From Rhodocyclales bacterium (GTDB lineage: Bacteria > Pseudomonadota > Gammaproteobacteria > Burkholderiales > Rhodocyclaceae), in NCBI GenBank assembly GCA_021286885.1, contig JAJTBM010000010.1, forward strand, positions 1 through 19,674: a stretch of DNA of 19,674 nucleotides, read 5' to 3'. Position numbers and translations under genes: made by a program. Positions 1 to 6,928 of this stretch are shown here, in pieces. Every line of letters begins with the position of its first letter. The stretch's first letter is position 1. Under the pieces are notes generated by a model, which worked only from the letters and a program-made list of their open reading frames with translations, had not been told where the DNA came from and did not search any database.

Positions 1-1527
1 GATGGTGGGCAGCTCGGTCTGGTCGATTTCCTTCCACGGGTCGATGCGGCCGCCGAAGGGCAGCTTCTTGGCCTTGCGGGCGACCTCGGCCTCTTCGTCC
101 GTCTCGGCGTCCATGGCCACGCGATTGACCAGCTTGCGGTGGGTGTCGGCCTGGGTTTCGGCCGGGCGAGCCCAGTCTTCGCCGATCACGTTGGCATCGA
201 CGCGGAAGCCGGCAGCGTTGCGGACAACCAAGGGGGTGGGCGTAAGGGTTTCGCGCCCATTCTCGTCGGTGTCCACCACCAGAGCAGCGTTGGGCTGATA
301 CGGGCTGTACGTGATGTTGAGCGATTCGCCGACCATCACCCGCGGCACGCCGCGCACGTCGAACTCCTGCCCACCGAACTGCACGGTGAGGGTGTCGGAC
401 ACCTTGCGACGCTCGGGTGTGTGGGTGAGCAGGCGACGAGCGAGATCCGCATCCACAAGGCGAAGCTGATCCTGGGTGATGGTGAGCCATTGCTGCAGTC
501 GGGTCTTGCCGTGGCGGCTGTGGATCTTGGTGGCGTTGTACCAACGGGCCCACTTGCGGGCGGCGGTGTTGAGTTCTTCCAAGCTGGCCACCGGCTGAAA
601 GCGCAGGCCCGCCTCAAGGCTGCGTTCAATGATGTTACGGGCGTTCTCGACCTGGCCGGTGGCGCGGGCATTCTCGGGGGCGTGGGCAATGGTCTGCACG
701 CCCAAACGGCGGGTGAGGTTGGCGAACGCCCCGGAGGTGTTGGCGCTACCCATATCCATCATCAGGATGTAGGGCACGCCGTGCAGCTTGTGGGGGTCGT
801 CCGGATCGTGCTCAATGGCGCGGATGAAGGACTCGGCCAGGTTGGCTGCAGACTCGGCCCCCATCACGTAATTGACGAAGATGGAGCCGGCGTTGTGATC
901 GGTGACCTCATAGGACCACACCCGGTCGGACTCGATGCGCCTGAGGTTGGCCGGCTTGTTCTTGTAGAACTTTTTGGCCTCCATCACCTGCAGGCCGGCT
1001 TCTTTCTCGGTGCGGGCATTGAGGTAGTAGAGGACGCACAGGCTGGCGTCGATCTGCCACACGTGGTTCGGGTGCAGGCTTTGGAGCTCAACGGCCGGCG
1101 CGGCGCGGAGTAGTTGGTCGGGGTGCAGGGCATAGCTGCGCATGGCACGGGCCACGGCGGAGTCGGACAACGGAATGCACTCGCCCGTCGCCGGATCTAC
1201 CCGCTCGGCGCGGATCTCGCCATTGGCGCGCAGCATGGATACGGCCTGGCCGATGGACAGCAGGCGCTTGTTGTTCTTACGCAGGCTTTCCATCAGGGCG
1301 GTGCTAATAACGACGGCTTCGTCGCGGGTGAGGGAGACCTCACCGGCATCCGCCCGCTGCTTGCGGGGTGGTTTCACAACGGCCTCCTTGATCTTGCGCA
1401 TCAGAGTGGATCGAGTCATGCCAAGGCGCTGACAGGCGGCGGCGTACACCGCTTCCTTGCGGCCGTGGCCCGCGTCCTGGGCGGCGCGATACACGGCGAG
1501 GATGGAGTCGAGCATGGCGGGGTTCAT
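1..1527 (-). CDS. tnpA: Mu-like phage transposase A, DDE integrase core (3' end outside window)
   Basis: This enzyme cuts and joins the phage ends during integration and replicative transposition. The visible 509 residues are open to the window edge. A helix-turn-helix-like segment lies near residues 24-47. An integrase-core (rve) catalytic domain follows, with WQID (D160), MMDMG (D258) and GQVENARN (E294). The second Asp and the Glu are separated by exactly 35 residues, the classic D,D(35)E spacing. A C-terminal beta-barrel-like region starts near residue 370 (VQFGGQEFDVRGVP). The ATG at 1527 lies 17 bases after the stop of the upstream gene, consistent with one leftward operon. The C-terminus, expected to bind a transposition ATPase partner, is cut off. 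The family call is firm. Similarity to BcepMu TnpA rather than MuA is inferred from gene order. Confidence 0.9.
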   Translation of the reverse strand, partial: MNPAMLDSILAVYRAAQDAGHGRKEAVYAAACQRLGMTRSTLMRKIKEAVVKPPRKQRADAGEVSLTRDEAVVISTALMESLRKNNKRLLSIGQAVSMLRANGEIRAERVDPATGECIPLSDSAVARAMRSYALHPDQLLRAAPAVELQSLHPNHVWQIDASLCVLYYLNARTEKEAGLQVMEAKKFYKNKPANLRRIESDRVWSYEVTDHNAGSIFVNYVMGAESAANLAESFIRAIEHDPDDPHKLHGVPYILMMDMGSANTSGAFANLTRRLGVQTIAHAPENARATGQVENARNIIERSLEAGLRFQPVASLEELNTAARKWARWYNATKIHSRHGKTRLQQWLTITQDQLRLVDADLARRLLTHTPERRKVSDTLTVQFGGQEFDVRGVPRVMVGESLNITYSPYQPNAALVVDTDENGRETLTPTPLVVRNAAGFRVDANVIGEDWARPAETQADTHRKLVNRVAMDAETDEEAEVARKAKKLPFGGRIDPWKEIDQTELPTI

Positions 1528-1544
1528 GGCGGGATCCAGTCAGG

Positions 1545-2462
1545 TCAGGACTGCACCCACTCGGGGATGTCGGCAGTGCTCACATCCGGAATGCCAAACT
1601 CGTCGCGCAGGGTGGCAATGTCTTTGGTGAGCTGGCCGAGCACCCCCGCTGCCCACAGCACGCTGTCGCCGTCTGTGCGCTCATCGTGGTGGTTCTGCAG
1701 GGCGACGAGGCCGGCGCGCAGCTGCCCAACGATGGCACCCCGGGCGTCGTTGGCCACTGCAGCGACCTCCTTGCGCAACGCGGCGAGCGCTTCGTCCGGC
1801 GGGATAGTGGCCAGGCGCCTGGACTTGGCGCGTTCGGCATCGAGCAGGCGGTTTTTCTCGGAGAGCAGCTCAGCCTTGGCCTTCTCTTCCTCGCGGGCCT
1901 CACGCAGGGCGGCGCGGAGCTCCTTTACGGACATGGATGCGATGTCGTCGAGCTTGAGCTCGCCGGTCTGGCCGGTGAGGGTGAGTTCCTCAGCTTGGTC
2001 ATCGTCGAGGACGAGGAGCTCAAAGAGCTTCGAAGGCGAACCGATGGCTTTGGCGAAATGCGTCGACGTCGACGCATTTGAGAACTTGACTGCCGACTGC
2101 ATGAAGCGCTGGGCGACACGGGTTTCAATACCCAGCGCCTCGAGGCGGGCCAGAAACTGGCCGTGTTCGCAAGCCTGCCTAAGCACGGCCAGCCCGCGTC
2201 CGACCTCGAGGCAGGCTTCCACGCTGCGCCGCATGTTGGCGGCAATGTCGCGCTGGATGATGTCCGGGTCGGTGCAGTCGGCCGGCAGCTGGTAGCCGAC
2301 CTGCAGGGCCATGGCGCGCACGGCAGCCTGATGCTGGGAGACGACGAGCTGCGCGGTCGATTCATCGGTGCGCATCGCGTCCATGGCTTCGGCAAAGCGT
2401 TCCTGGTCGATCTCGGGCTCGAGCACATCGACGGGTGTAGCGGGTTTGCGGCCTCGGGTCAT
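1545..2462 (-). CDS. DUF3102-like phage early protein with coiled coil
   Basis: The protein has 305 residues and no export signal. Residues 70-140 (RDIAANMRRSVEACLEVGRG and the following EHGQFLARLEALGI) resemble the DUF3102 family found beside phage transposases and in plasmid genes. Residues about 178-215 are rich in Glu, Lys, Ala and Leu (MSVKELRAALREAREEEKAK) and should form a coiled coil, so it probably works as a dimer. Its ATG follows the previous stop by 11 bases with a GAGGAC ribosome-binding site, so it belongs to the transposase operon. Its place beside tnpA suggests a role in transposition or DNA binding, but no biochemical function can be read from the sequence. Confidence 0.75.
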   Translation of the reverse strand: MTRGRKPATPVDVLEPEIDQERFAEAMDAMRTDESTAQLVVSQHQAAVRAMALQVGYQLPADCTDPDIIQRDIAANMRRSVEACLEVGRGLAVLRQACEHGQFLARLEALGIETRVAQRFMQSAVKFSNASTSTHFAKAIGSPSKLFELLVLDDDQAEELTLTGQTGELKLDDIASMSVKELRAALREAREEEKAKAELLSEKNRLLDAERAKSRRLATIPPDEALAALRKEVAAVANDARGAIVGQLRAGLVALQNHHDERTDGDSVLWAAGVLGQLTKDIATLRDEFGIPDVSTADIPEWVQS

Positions 2463-2473
2463 TGTTGTTGTCC

Positions 2474-2779
2474 TCAGATGGAGCGGGTGAATCGGTTCTT
2501 GGCTTCCTGGACGCGAGCGTCAGCTGCATCGATAGCCTGGAAGACCTTGATGGCTTGCTGCGGCAGGCGGGGCGTGAGGCGCCAGCGTCGGGTTTCTTCG
2601 TCGAGGCGGGCGATGCCGGCGGTCTCGAGGTTGTCCAGGTCGCGGGTCATCGTGCCGGCCGAGGCGCCCACGGCTTTGGCGAGCTCAGACGGCAGGTAGC
2701 CGTTCACCACATCGCCAAACATGATCAACATTAATTTGATGATCCGCTGCTGGCTGGCATTGGTGTATTTGTCGGCCAT
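2474..2779 (-). CDS. Small winged-helix DNA-binding protein
   Basis: This 101-residue protein has a helix-turn-helix core at residues 28-58 (GYLPSELAKAVGASAGTMTRDLDNLETAGI) followed by a two-strand wing (ARLDEETRRWRLTPRL), the layout of IclR/MarR-type winged helices. It has no ligand-binding domain. A GGGTGGGG tract lies just upstream of the ATG. It is the second gene of the leftward early operon, between the Ner-like protein and the DUF3102-like protein. Similar small proteins occur at this place in BcepMu-like phages. A regulatory or transposition-accessory role is inference. Confidence 0.75.
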   Translation of the reverse strand: MADKYTNASQQRIIKLMLIMFGDVVNGYLPSELAKAVGASAGTMTRDLDNLETAGIARLDEETRRWRLTPRLPQQAIKVFQAIDAADARVQEAKNRFTRSI

Positions 2780-2858
2780 GGATCAGTACCCCACCCAAGA
2801 TGCCAGCCGCTGTGCGGTGGGTGATTCCGCTAAAATGGTGGTGCGGTCCATCATCCCC

Positions 2859-3068
2859 TCAGGCGTCAAGTGTGGTGGCCGGCTTCAAACCGAGCTTGAC
2901 GGCAATTTCGTGGGAGCGGCCAAATGTCGCTTTGTCAACGCCGTTGAGGGTGCGATAGACCGCAGCGCGGCCATAGCCGTTCTCTTCAGCCCAGCGGCTA
3001 ATGGTTTTCCCCTGCAGACGCAGCTTGGCTTTGACTTGCTCAGGGGTCATGGGTTGTTGGCGGCTCAT
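2859..3068 (-). CDS. Ner/Cro-like phage DNA-binding regulator
   Basis: This is the first gene of the leftward early operon and encodes 69 residues. The central segment (KAKLRLQGKTISRWAEENGY, then GRAAVYRTLNG and HEIAVKLGLKP) resembles the Ner/Nlp type of helix-turn-helix, in which the protein dampens early transcription and opposes the lysogenic repressor. I placed the start at the ATG at 3068, because GAAGGAG lies 8 bases upstream. The longer reading from a GTG at 3098 would put that ribosome-binding site inside the gene. Autoregulation through the 3115-3172 sites is likely but not shown. Confidence 0.75.
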   Translation of the reverse strand: MSRQQPMTPEQVKAKLRLQGKTISRWAEENGYGRAAVYRTLNGVDKATFGRSHEIAVKLGLKPATTLDA

Positions 3069-3114
3069 ACTGGTGGCTCCTTCGTGGTGATTTTTCACAA
3101 GTGTGGCGTGCCGT

Positions 3115-3124
3115 CCGTACCTGT
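3115..3124. promoter_or_regulatory. Second candidate operator half-site
   Basis: CCGTACCTGT shares the nine bases CGTACCTGT with 3166-3174, offset by exactly 50 bp and in the same orientation. It lies downstream of the predicted leftward transcription start and upstream of the Ner-like gene. A further related box, CCGTACTT, lies at 3193-3200 inside the start of the repressor gene. Confidence 0.5.
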
Positions 3125-3148
3125 GAATTAACTGTGTTTGTGCACTTA

Positions 3149-3177
3149 ATGTTAGGTACAGAATTCGTACCTGTCAA
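3149..3177 (-). promoter_or_regulatory. Leftward early promoter of the prophage
   Basis: Read on the minus strand, a perfect -35 box TTGACA (3177-3172) is followed after exactly 17 bp by TAACAT (3154-3149), which matches four of six consensus -10 bases. Transcription would start near 3142 and run through the Ner-like gene to the transposase. The spacer contains the inverted repeat at 3154-3172, so a bound repressor would block polymerase directly. Confidence 0.7.
3154..3172. promoter_or_regulatory. Probable repressor operator (inverted repeat)
   Basis: AGGTAC and GTACCT form a perfect 6-bp inverted repeat with a 7-bp centre. It lies in the spacer of the leftward early promoter. GTACC or its complement GGTAC occurs five times between 3117 and 3303, far more often than chance would give, which supports a cluster of binding sites for the divergent repressor or the Ner-like protein. 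Confidence 0.65.
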
Positions 3178-3185
3178 CAAAAAAT

Positions 3186-3902
3186 ATGATTTCCGTACTT
3201 ATAAGCGCAGTAATGAAGCACTTTGATCTCAAGCAACAAGAGCTTGCAGATCTTCTTGGCGTACCTTTGGCTCGAATAAAGCGTCTAAGCGGGGGAAAGG
3301 TACGGAATTTAACCAGAGATGAAAGTGAGGCGCTGGTCACGAAACTCCGCATCCGCCCAGAGTGGCTGATCACCGGCGAAGGGCCGATGCTGGATGACGA
3401 TGAGTCTGATGAGGCGTTTGAACGCAGACAGAGGGCTGTGATGTGGGGCACTGCCCTAGCACAGGCTCTACCGCTGAGCGAATTGGAGGCAGCTCAACTC
3501 GCTGCATTGATCAACGGCGATCCTGCTCATGACGGGCCTGCCATTGCAGCGGCGTTGGCGCGGTCATACGGGAAGGCTACGCTGGCAGCCTGTGGTGTTT
3601 CAGAAGAGGTCTCAGCAGGCGTGGTGTTTTCGGGCGTCCCCCTGGCTGATGCCGAGGCGATTGCCCAGCTGGTACACCCAGCACCTGAAATGGCCAGAGT
3701 GACGCAACTGCATGCAGACCCACCAAGCTACCTGACACGTCAGCAAGTGCTGGAGATCGTGTTGGACGCCATGTTCACAGCACGTAGATCGTTACCAGCT
3801 AAAGCGGTCAACGCGCTGGTGGATACGGCAATGCAACTCCAGCGGGCAGGTGTTCCCGTGAGCCAAGCCGCATTTGCTGCGCAATTGGGTGCAGTGAAGT
3901 GA
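3186..3902 (+). CDS. Phage repressor, XRE/CI-type helix-turn-helix
   Basis: The 238-residue protein should hold the prophage silent by binding operators between itself and the early operon. The N-terminal helix-turn-helix covers residues 4-60 (LKQQELADLLGVPLARIKRL) and ends in EWLITGEGPML, a signature common in repressors of Mu-like and lambdoid phages of betaproteobacteria. The C-terminal 150 residues are not an S24 LexA-type peptidase: no Ser-Lys dyad region is recognisable. The ATG at 3186 has no ribosome-binding site and may be leaderless. ATG at 3213 is an alternative, but would remove most of the first helix. The gene is divergent from the Ner-like gene. Its first part is AT-richer than the late genes. 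Confidence 0.85.
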   Translation: MISVLISAVMKHFDLKQQELADLLGVPLARIKRLSGGKVRNLTRDESEALVTKLRIRPEWLITGEGPMLDDDESDEAFERRQRAVMWGTALAQALPLSELEAAQLAALINGDPAHDGPAIAAALARSYGKATLAACGVSEEVSAGVVFSGVPLADAEAIAQLVHPAPEMARVTQLHADPPSYLTRQQVLEIVLDAMFTARRSLPAKAVNALVDTAMQLQRAGVPVSQAAFAAQLGAVK

Positions 3903-3972
3903 ATCACGTCACTGCGGCGAATTTGTGCAGTTGGCAGCATGGCGCCAAGTTTGAATAAAAATGGGGATTGCA

Positions 3973-4179
3973 ATGGCGACTGCGGAGTTTGATCGAGATC
4001 TGGCAGGTGCATTGGCACGAGCACTGCGTGAGAGCCTGGGTGTAGCTGAAGGCGGTAGTGGGGGTGTGCCAGGGCAGCAATTTGTAGGGGCTGGCGGACG
4101 TTCAGTGGCACGCGTTGAGGTGGGCTGGCTGACGATCGAGCAGATGAACATTACTGTGCATGTTTCGAAGGGAAGCTGA
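3973..4179 (+). CDS. Small hypothetical phage protein
   Basis: I do not recognise this 68-residue protein. It has an N-terminal amphipathic helix (FDRDLAGALARALRESLG), a Gly-rich middle, and a short beta-like end (EQMNITVHVSKGS). It has no signal peptide or membrane segment. I chose ATG 3973 because GGGGAT lies 6 bases upstream; ATG 3961 is in frame but has no such site. It sits between the repressor and the zinc-ribbon gene, where BcepMu-like phages carry short variable genes. It could be chance, but the ribosome-binding site and coding-like composition favour a real gene. Confidence 0.5.
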   Translation: MATAEFDRDLAGALARALRESLGVAEGGSGGVPGQQFVGAGGRSVARVEVGWLTIEQMNITVHVSKGS

Positions 4180-4245
4180 CAGGCCTTAGCATCGTTTTTG
4201 GAGCGGAAACGCATAGCTCAGACTGAAGGAGCCAAAATAAAAATC

Positions 4246-4758
4246 ATGACGACCTGCCCGAAGTGCCATTACACACGAAGCCCTGAAGATCCCGCACCAG
4301 ACTATAAGTGCCCGAAGTGTGGGGCGATCTATGCTAAGGCGAAGGCACTACGGAAGGAGCGTCCGGCAGAGACTGTTGTCCGGAGAAAGGCCCAGGCTGA
4401 GAACAGCCGAAATGGAAAGGTCATTATTTCGCTGTTGCTCGTAGGACTGCCTGCGTTTATCTATGCCCGCCTTTCGATGAGTCCTCCACCTGCTCAACCA
4501 ATCCATACCAACGCGCCACCACTGCAGGATGTTGTGCAAAACAGCGCATTTGACGGGTCAGTGCGCCAAGTTGAGCGACACCTGCGCAGGACGCTGAAAG
4601 ACCCAGAATCCTTCCAGGCTATCCAGTGGTTCCCCGTCCAGAAGGATTTGAAGGGTTTCACCGTTCGTGTGATCTACCGGGCACGCAACAGTTTGGGTGG
4701 AATGGTGTTGGAAGACCGCGTTTTTCTCCTAGATCGGGCAGGGAATGTTATCCCATGA
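4246..4758 (+). CDS. Zinc-ribbon, single-membrane-pass protein of unknown function
   Basis: This 170-residue protein has three parts. A zinc ribbon is formed by CPKC at residues 4-7 and CPKC at 23-26. A basic linker is followed by one transmembrane helix near residues 58-78 (KVIISLLLVGLPAFIYARL). The C-terminal domain contains LKDPESFQAIQWFPV and VIYRARNSLGGMVLEDRVFL, a conserved pattern I know only from uncharacterised bacterial and phage proteins. The predicted topology is a cytoplasmic ribbon and a periplasmic C-terminal domain. ATG 4246 is the start; a reading from TTG 4198 is unlikely. AAGGAG is present but 14 bases away. It is not a core Mu-like gene and may be a lysogeny-expressed accessory (moron) gene. 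Confidence 0.7.
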   Translation: MTTCPKCHYTRSPEDPAPDYKCPKCGAIYAKAKALRKERPAETVVRRKAQAENSRNGKVIISLLLVGLPAFIYARLSMSPPPAQPIHTNAPPLQDVVQNSAFDGSVRQVERHLRRTLKDPESFQAIQWFPVQKDLKGFTVRVIYRARNSLGGMVLEDRVFLLDRAGNVIP

Positions 4759-4804
4759 TGCCCTTAAATAATTGACCCCATTCACTTAGTCCCCTCGCGC
4801 GCAC

Positions 4805-4822
4805 GCCGGCACCATTGCCGGC
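4805..4822 (+). promoter_or_regulatory. Hairpin directly before the lysozyme start
   Basis: Two GCCGGC boxes separated by six bases form a 6-bp GC-only stem whose last base touches the lysozyme ATG. No ribosome-binding site is visible in the 25 bases before the ATG, so this structure probably controls access of ribosomes to the first gene of the lysis operon. Confidence 0.45.
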
Positions 4823-5329
4823 ATGCATACCCAACTTAACACCTCTCCCCGCGGCATTGCGCTCATCGAGTCCTTCGAGGGCTTCTCAGCCATGCCCTAC
4901 CTGTGCCCAGCCGGCAAGCTGACCATCGGCGTCGGGCATGTGATTCTTAAGTCAGAGCCCTACCTGCGGACTGCGACGCTGACGCCGTTGCAGGCCCGTG
5001 CGTTGTTGCGTGCCGATCTGTGCACCGTCGAGGTGTTTCTCAACGCGGCGCTGCCTGCAGGCTTTTCTCAATTCCGTTTTGATGCATTGGTGTCGCTGGT
5101 GTTCAACATCGGCACCGGGGCGTTTGCTCGTTCTACCCTCCTCAAGCGGGTCAAGGCCGGAGACCTCACGTCTGCCGAAGCTGAGTTTACAAAGTGGGTT
5201 TTTTCAAACGGCCAGCGCTTGCGCGGGCTGGAGATTCGCAGAACGTGCGAAGCGATGATGTTCAGGGGATGCTCGGACGAGAGCATTGAAGACATCCGTG
5301 TCCGGCTCCAGAGCGTGCGACATGGCTAA
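4823..5329 (+). CDS. Phage lysozyme (endolysin), T4-type glycoside hydrolase family 24
   Basis: This 168-residue muramidase cleaves the glycan strands of peptidoglycan at lysis. The catalytic Glu is E19 (ESFEGF). The second and third active-site positions are C28 and T34 in YLCPAGKLTIGVGH; the 9- and 6-residue spacings equal those of T4 lysozyme E11, D20 and T26. Cys replaces Asp, as in several endolysin subfamilies. FNIGTGAF and the C-terminal WVFSNGQRLRGLEIRR are also typical. No signal peptide or signal-anchor is present, so it should need a holin, and a holin-like gene overlaps its end by 8 bases. It opens the rightward lysis and head operon. Confidence 0.92.
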   Translation: MHTQLNTSPRGIALIESFEGFSAMPYLCPAGKLTIGVGHVILKSEPYLRTATLTPLQARALLRADLCTVEVFLNAALPAGFSQFRFDALVSLVFNIGTGAFARSTLLKRVKAGDLTSAEAEFTKWVFSNGQRLRGLEIRRTCEAMMFRGCSDESIEDIRVRLQSVRHG

Positions 5330-5534
5330 GCACTGGGCCGCATCGCGGATGCTGTGGGTGAATGCGGTGGCTGCTGCCCTGGTTGCGCTTGAGGCAAACA
5401 CGGGCCTGTTGCAGCCACTGCTTCCTTTCAATTTTTACACCACCCTCTCGGTAGCACTCCCTGTCATCAATGCACTGTTGCGTGTGGTGACCCACCAGGC
5501 GTTGTGCCGCCACCAACCTTTGAACAGACCATGA
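5322..5534 (+). CDS. Small holin-like membrane protein
   Basis: This 70-residue protein has two hydrophobic helices, about residues 10-30 (MLWVNAVAAALVALEAN) and 38-58 (TTLSVALPVINALLRVV), and a basic tail. It resembles the short phage membrane proteins annotated as DUF7940 or putative holins beside lysozyme in Mu-like phages. The ATG lies 8 bases inside the lysozyme gene, suggesting coupled translation. Its expected job is to permeabilise the inner membrane and release the lysozyme. The holin role is inferred from size, topology and position. Confidence 0.7.
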   Translation: MAKHWAASRMLWVNAVAAALVALEANTGLLQPLLPFNFYTTLSVALPVINALLRVVTHQALCRHQPLNRP

Positions 5535-5776
5535 CTGATTTTGCAGATCGTGCCGTTGAGCACGAGGAAGAGATGCTGGGCGATGCGCTGGAGAAGCAGC
5601 GGCGCAATAACCCGATGAATGGGAAAACGGTGGCCGACAGCGCTACCCATTGTGGGGGATGTGGTCAGCAGATCAGCGAGGCACGCCGCCAGGCGGTGCC
5701 GGGCTGCCAGCTGTGCTTTGACTGCCAGGGCGAGGCCAATTGGCTTGAAGCGAGAAGGAAGGGATGGCCGCGATGA
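5531..5776 (+). CDS. TraR/DksA-type zinc-finger protein
   Basis: This 81-residue protein has an N-terminal acidic helix (EHEEEMLGDALEKQRR) and a C4 zinc finger, C41-x2-C44 and C62-x2-C65, with the spacing of the DksA/TraR finger. Short TraR-like proteins bind the secondary channel of RNA polymerase without ppGpp. They are widespread in Mu-like and P2-like phages. Its ATG shares bases with the stop of the holin-like gene (ATGA). Whether it binds polymerase here is inference. Confidence 0.85.
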   Translation: MTDFADRAVEHEEEMLGDALEKQRRNNPMNGKTVADSATHCGGCGQQISEARRQAVPGCQLCFDCQGEANWLEARRKGWPR

Positions 5777-6087
5777 GCGTTGGACTTGAAGAACTGAAGC
5801 TGCTGCTGCAGGCGGTGAATCTGCTAGCAGTGGTGTGGCTGGCGATCAGCGGGCGCGACAAAGTCACCAAAGATGCTCTGGATGCCAAGCTGGCGGCACA
5901 TGCAGACCGCCTCACGGCGATCGAACGCGATCAGAAGCATGCACCGACCCACGACGACCTCAAGCGTATCCACTCCCGCCTGGACGACGTGTCGGAGGGG
6001 CTCTCAAACCTGGTAGGGGAGTTCAAGGGCACGGGCCACACCCTCAATTTGATCCATGAATATCTTCTGACGGAGAAGCGCAAATGA
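5773..6087 (+). CDS. DUF2730-family phage protein
   Basis: The protein has one N-terminal membrane helix (LKLLLQAVNLLAVVWLAIS) followed by a long charged helical region (KDALDAKLAAHADRLTAIERDQ and beyond) that should form a coiled coil. This is the layout of DUF2730 proteins, found between the lysis genes and the terminase in Mu-like phages. It may be a spanin-like or virion-assembly factor; its role is unknown. ATG 5773 overlaps the previous stop (ATGA) and AAGGG lies 9 bases before it. ATG 5764, three codons earlier, is equally possible. The stop overlaps the next start. Confidence 0.8.
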   Translation: MSVGLEELKLLLQAVNLLAVVWLAISGRDKVTKDALDAKLAAHADRLTAIERDQKHAPTHDDLKRIHSRLDDVSEGLSNLVGEFKGTGHTLNLIHEYLLTEKRK

Positions 6088-6377
6088 GCTATTCCGATTT
6101 GCTGGTGCAGGATGCGCGCCTGGTGATCCTGCGGGTGATCAACGAGATGCCGAACCGCCGGGCGAACAGCTCGGTGCTGTGCTCGATCCTCGACGAGAAG
6201 TTCGGCCACACCTTGACCCGTGTGGAGGTGAAGGAACAGCTGCGCTGGCTCGAGGAACGCGAGCTGATCGAGATCGAGGAAGCCGGAGCCGTGCTGCTGG
6301 CCACCCTGCGCGAGAAGGGCGAACAGGTGGTGCGCGGCCGTGTGACGGTTGAGGGCGTGAAGCGCCCGAGGATCTGA
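6084..6377 (+). CDS. Small winged-helix phage protein (VpaChn25_0724-like)
   Basis: The 97 residues fit a family common just before the terminase in Mu-like phages. It begins with MSYSDLLVQDARLVILRVI, has a helix-turn-helix-like core (RANSSVLCSILDEKFGHTLT, then EVKEQLRWLEERELI), and ends in GVKRPRI. A wing strand (IEEAGAVLLATLREKG) follows the helices. No catalytic residue is apparent. Start and stop fit the operon: ATGA overlap upstream and two bases before the next gene. Its precise role in packaging or late regulation is not known to me. Confidence 0.75.
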   Translation: MSYSDLLVQDARLVILRVINEMPNRRANSSVLCSILDEKFGHTLTRVEVKEQLRWLEERELIEIEEAGAVLLATLREKGEQVVRGRVTVEGVKRPRI

Positions 6378-6379
6378 CC

Positions 6380-6928
6380 ATGGGGCGCAAGAGCACGATC
6401 GACCAGCGCTCCAGCGAGTTCCGCGCGCACGTTTTCAAGCGTCTGCGCGAGAACCGACTCACGCTCGATGAGCTGAGGGCCGAGCTCGAGACTCAATTCC
6501 CGGACGAGCCGCGTGTCAGCCGGTCGGCCCTTGGCCGCCATCGGGCCAGCGTAGAGGAAATGATCACGCACGAGCGTGAGATGGCAGCCGCGGCCGAGGC
6601 GCTGGTCGGCGAGCTGGGCGAGGACTTCGACGCGAAGTCGGGCGCACTGCTTGCGCAGGCAGTCACCACACTGACGAGCCGCTACGCGATGGGCAAATTG
6701 CAGAGCCAGGCCGAGATGGACATCGCGGACGTGCTTGACCTGGCGCGGGCCGCGAAGACCGCCCAGGAGGCGCGGAGCCTGAGCTTGAAGGAGCGCAAGG
6801 AAGTCGAGCGGATGGCCCGGGAGAAGCTACTCGAGGAGCAGCGAGCCAAGCTCGATGCCATGGGCACCAAGGGTGGGGTAACGGAAGACACAAAGCGTGC
6901 GATCCGTGAAGCCCTGGGGATAGCGTGA
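6380..6928 (+). CDS. DUF3486 protein, Mu gp27-like small terminase subunit
   Basis: This 182-residue protein is the likely DNA-recognition subunit of the packaging motor. Residues 1-55 hold a helix-turn-helix (MGRKSTIDQRSSEFRAHVFK, then SRSALGRHRASV). The remainder is a long charged helix suited to oligomer formation (ARAAKTAQEARSLSLKERKE). DUF3486 proteins lie directly before the gp28-like large terminase in Mu-like phages, as here, where the two genes share one base of the stop and start (TGATG). Confidence 0.88.
   Translation: MGRKSTIDQRSSEFRAHVFKRLRENRLTLDELRAELETQFPDEPRVSRSALGRHRASVEEMITHEREMAAAAEALVGELGEDFDAKSGALLAQAVTTLTSRYAMGKLQSQAEMDIADVLDLARAAKTAQEARSLSLKERKEVERMAREKLLEEQRAKLDAMGTKGGVTEDTKRAIREALGIA

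Noticed and set aside
139..2295. Long plus-strand open frames opposite the transposase and DUF3102-like genes
   Set aside because: They are antisense shadows of GC-rich coding DNA. The minus strand encodes the D,D(35)E transposase and its operon, with ribosome-binding sites and tight spacing.
2807..2817. Small CCGC-TGT-GCGG hairpin between the Ner-like and winged-helix genes
   Set aside because: The stem is only four pairs with no U-run, and operon continuity is expected here, so I did not call a terminator.
3740..4214. Minus-strand frames opposite the repressor end and small hypothetical gene
   Set aside because: They lack ribosome-binding sites and family resemblance, and they run against the direction of the surrounding genes.
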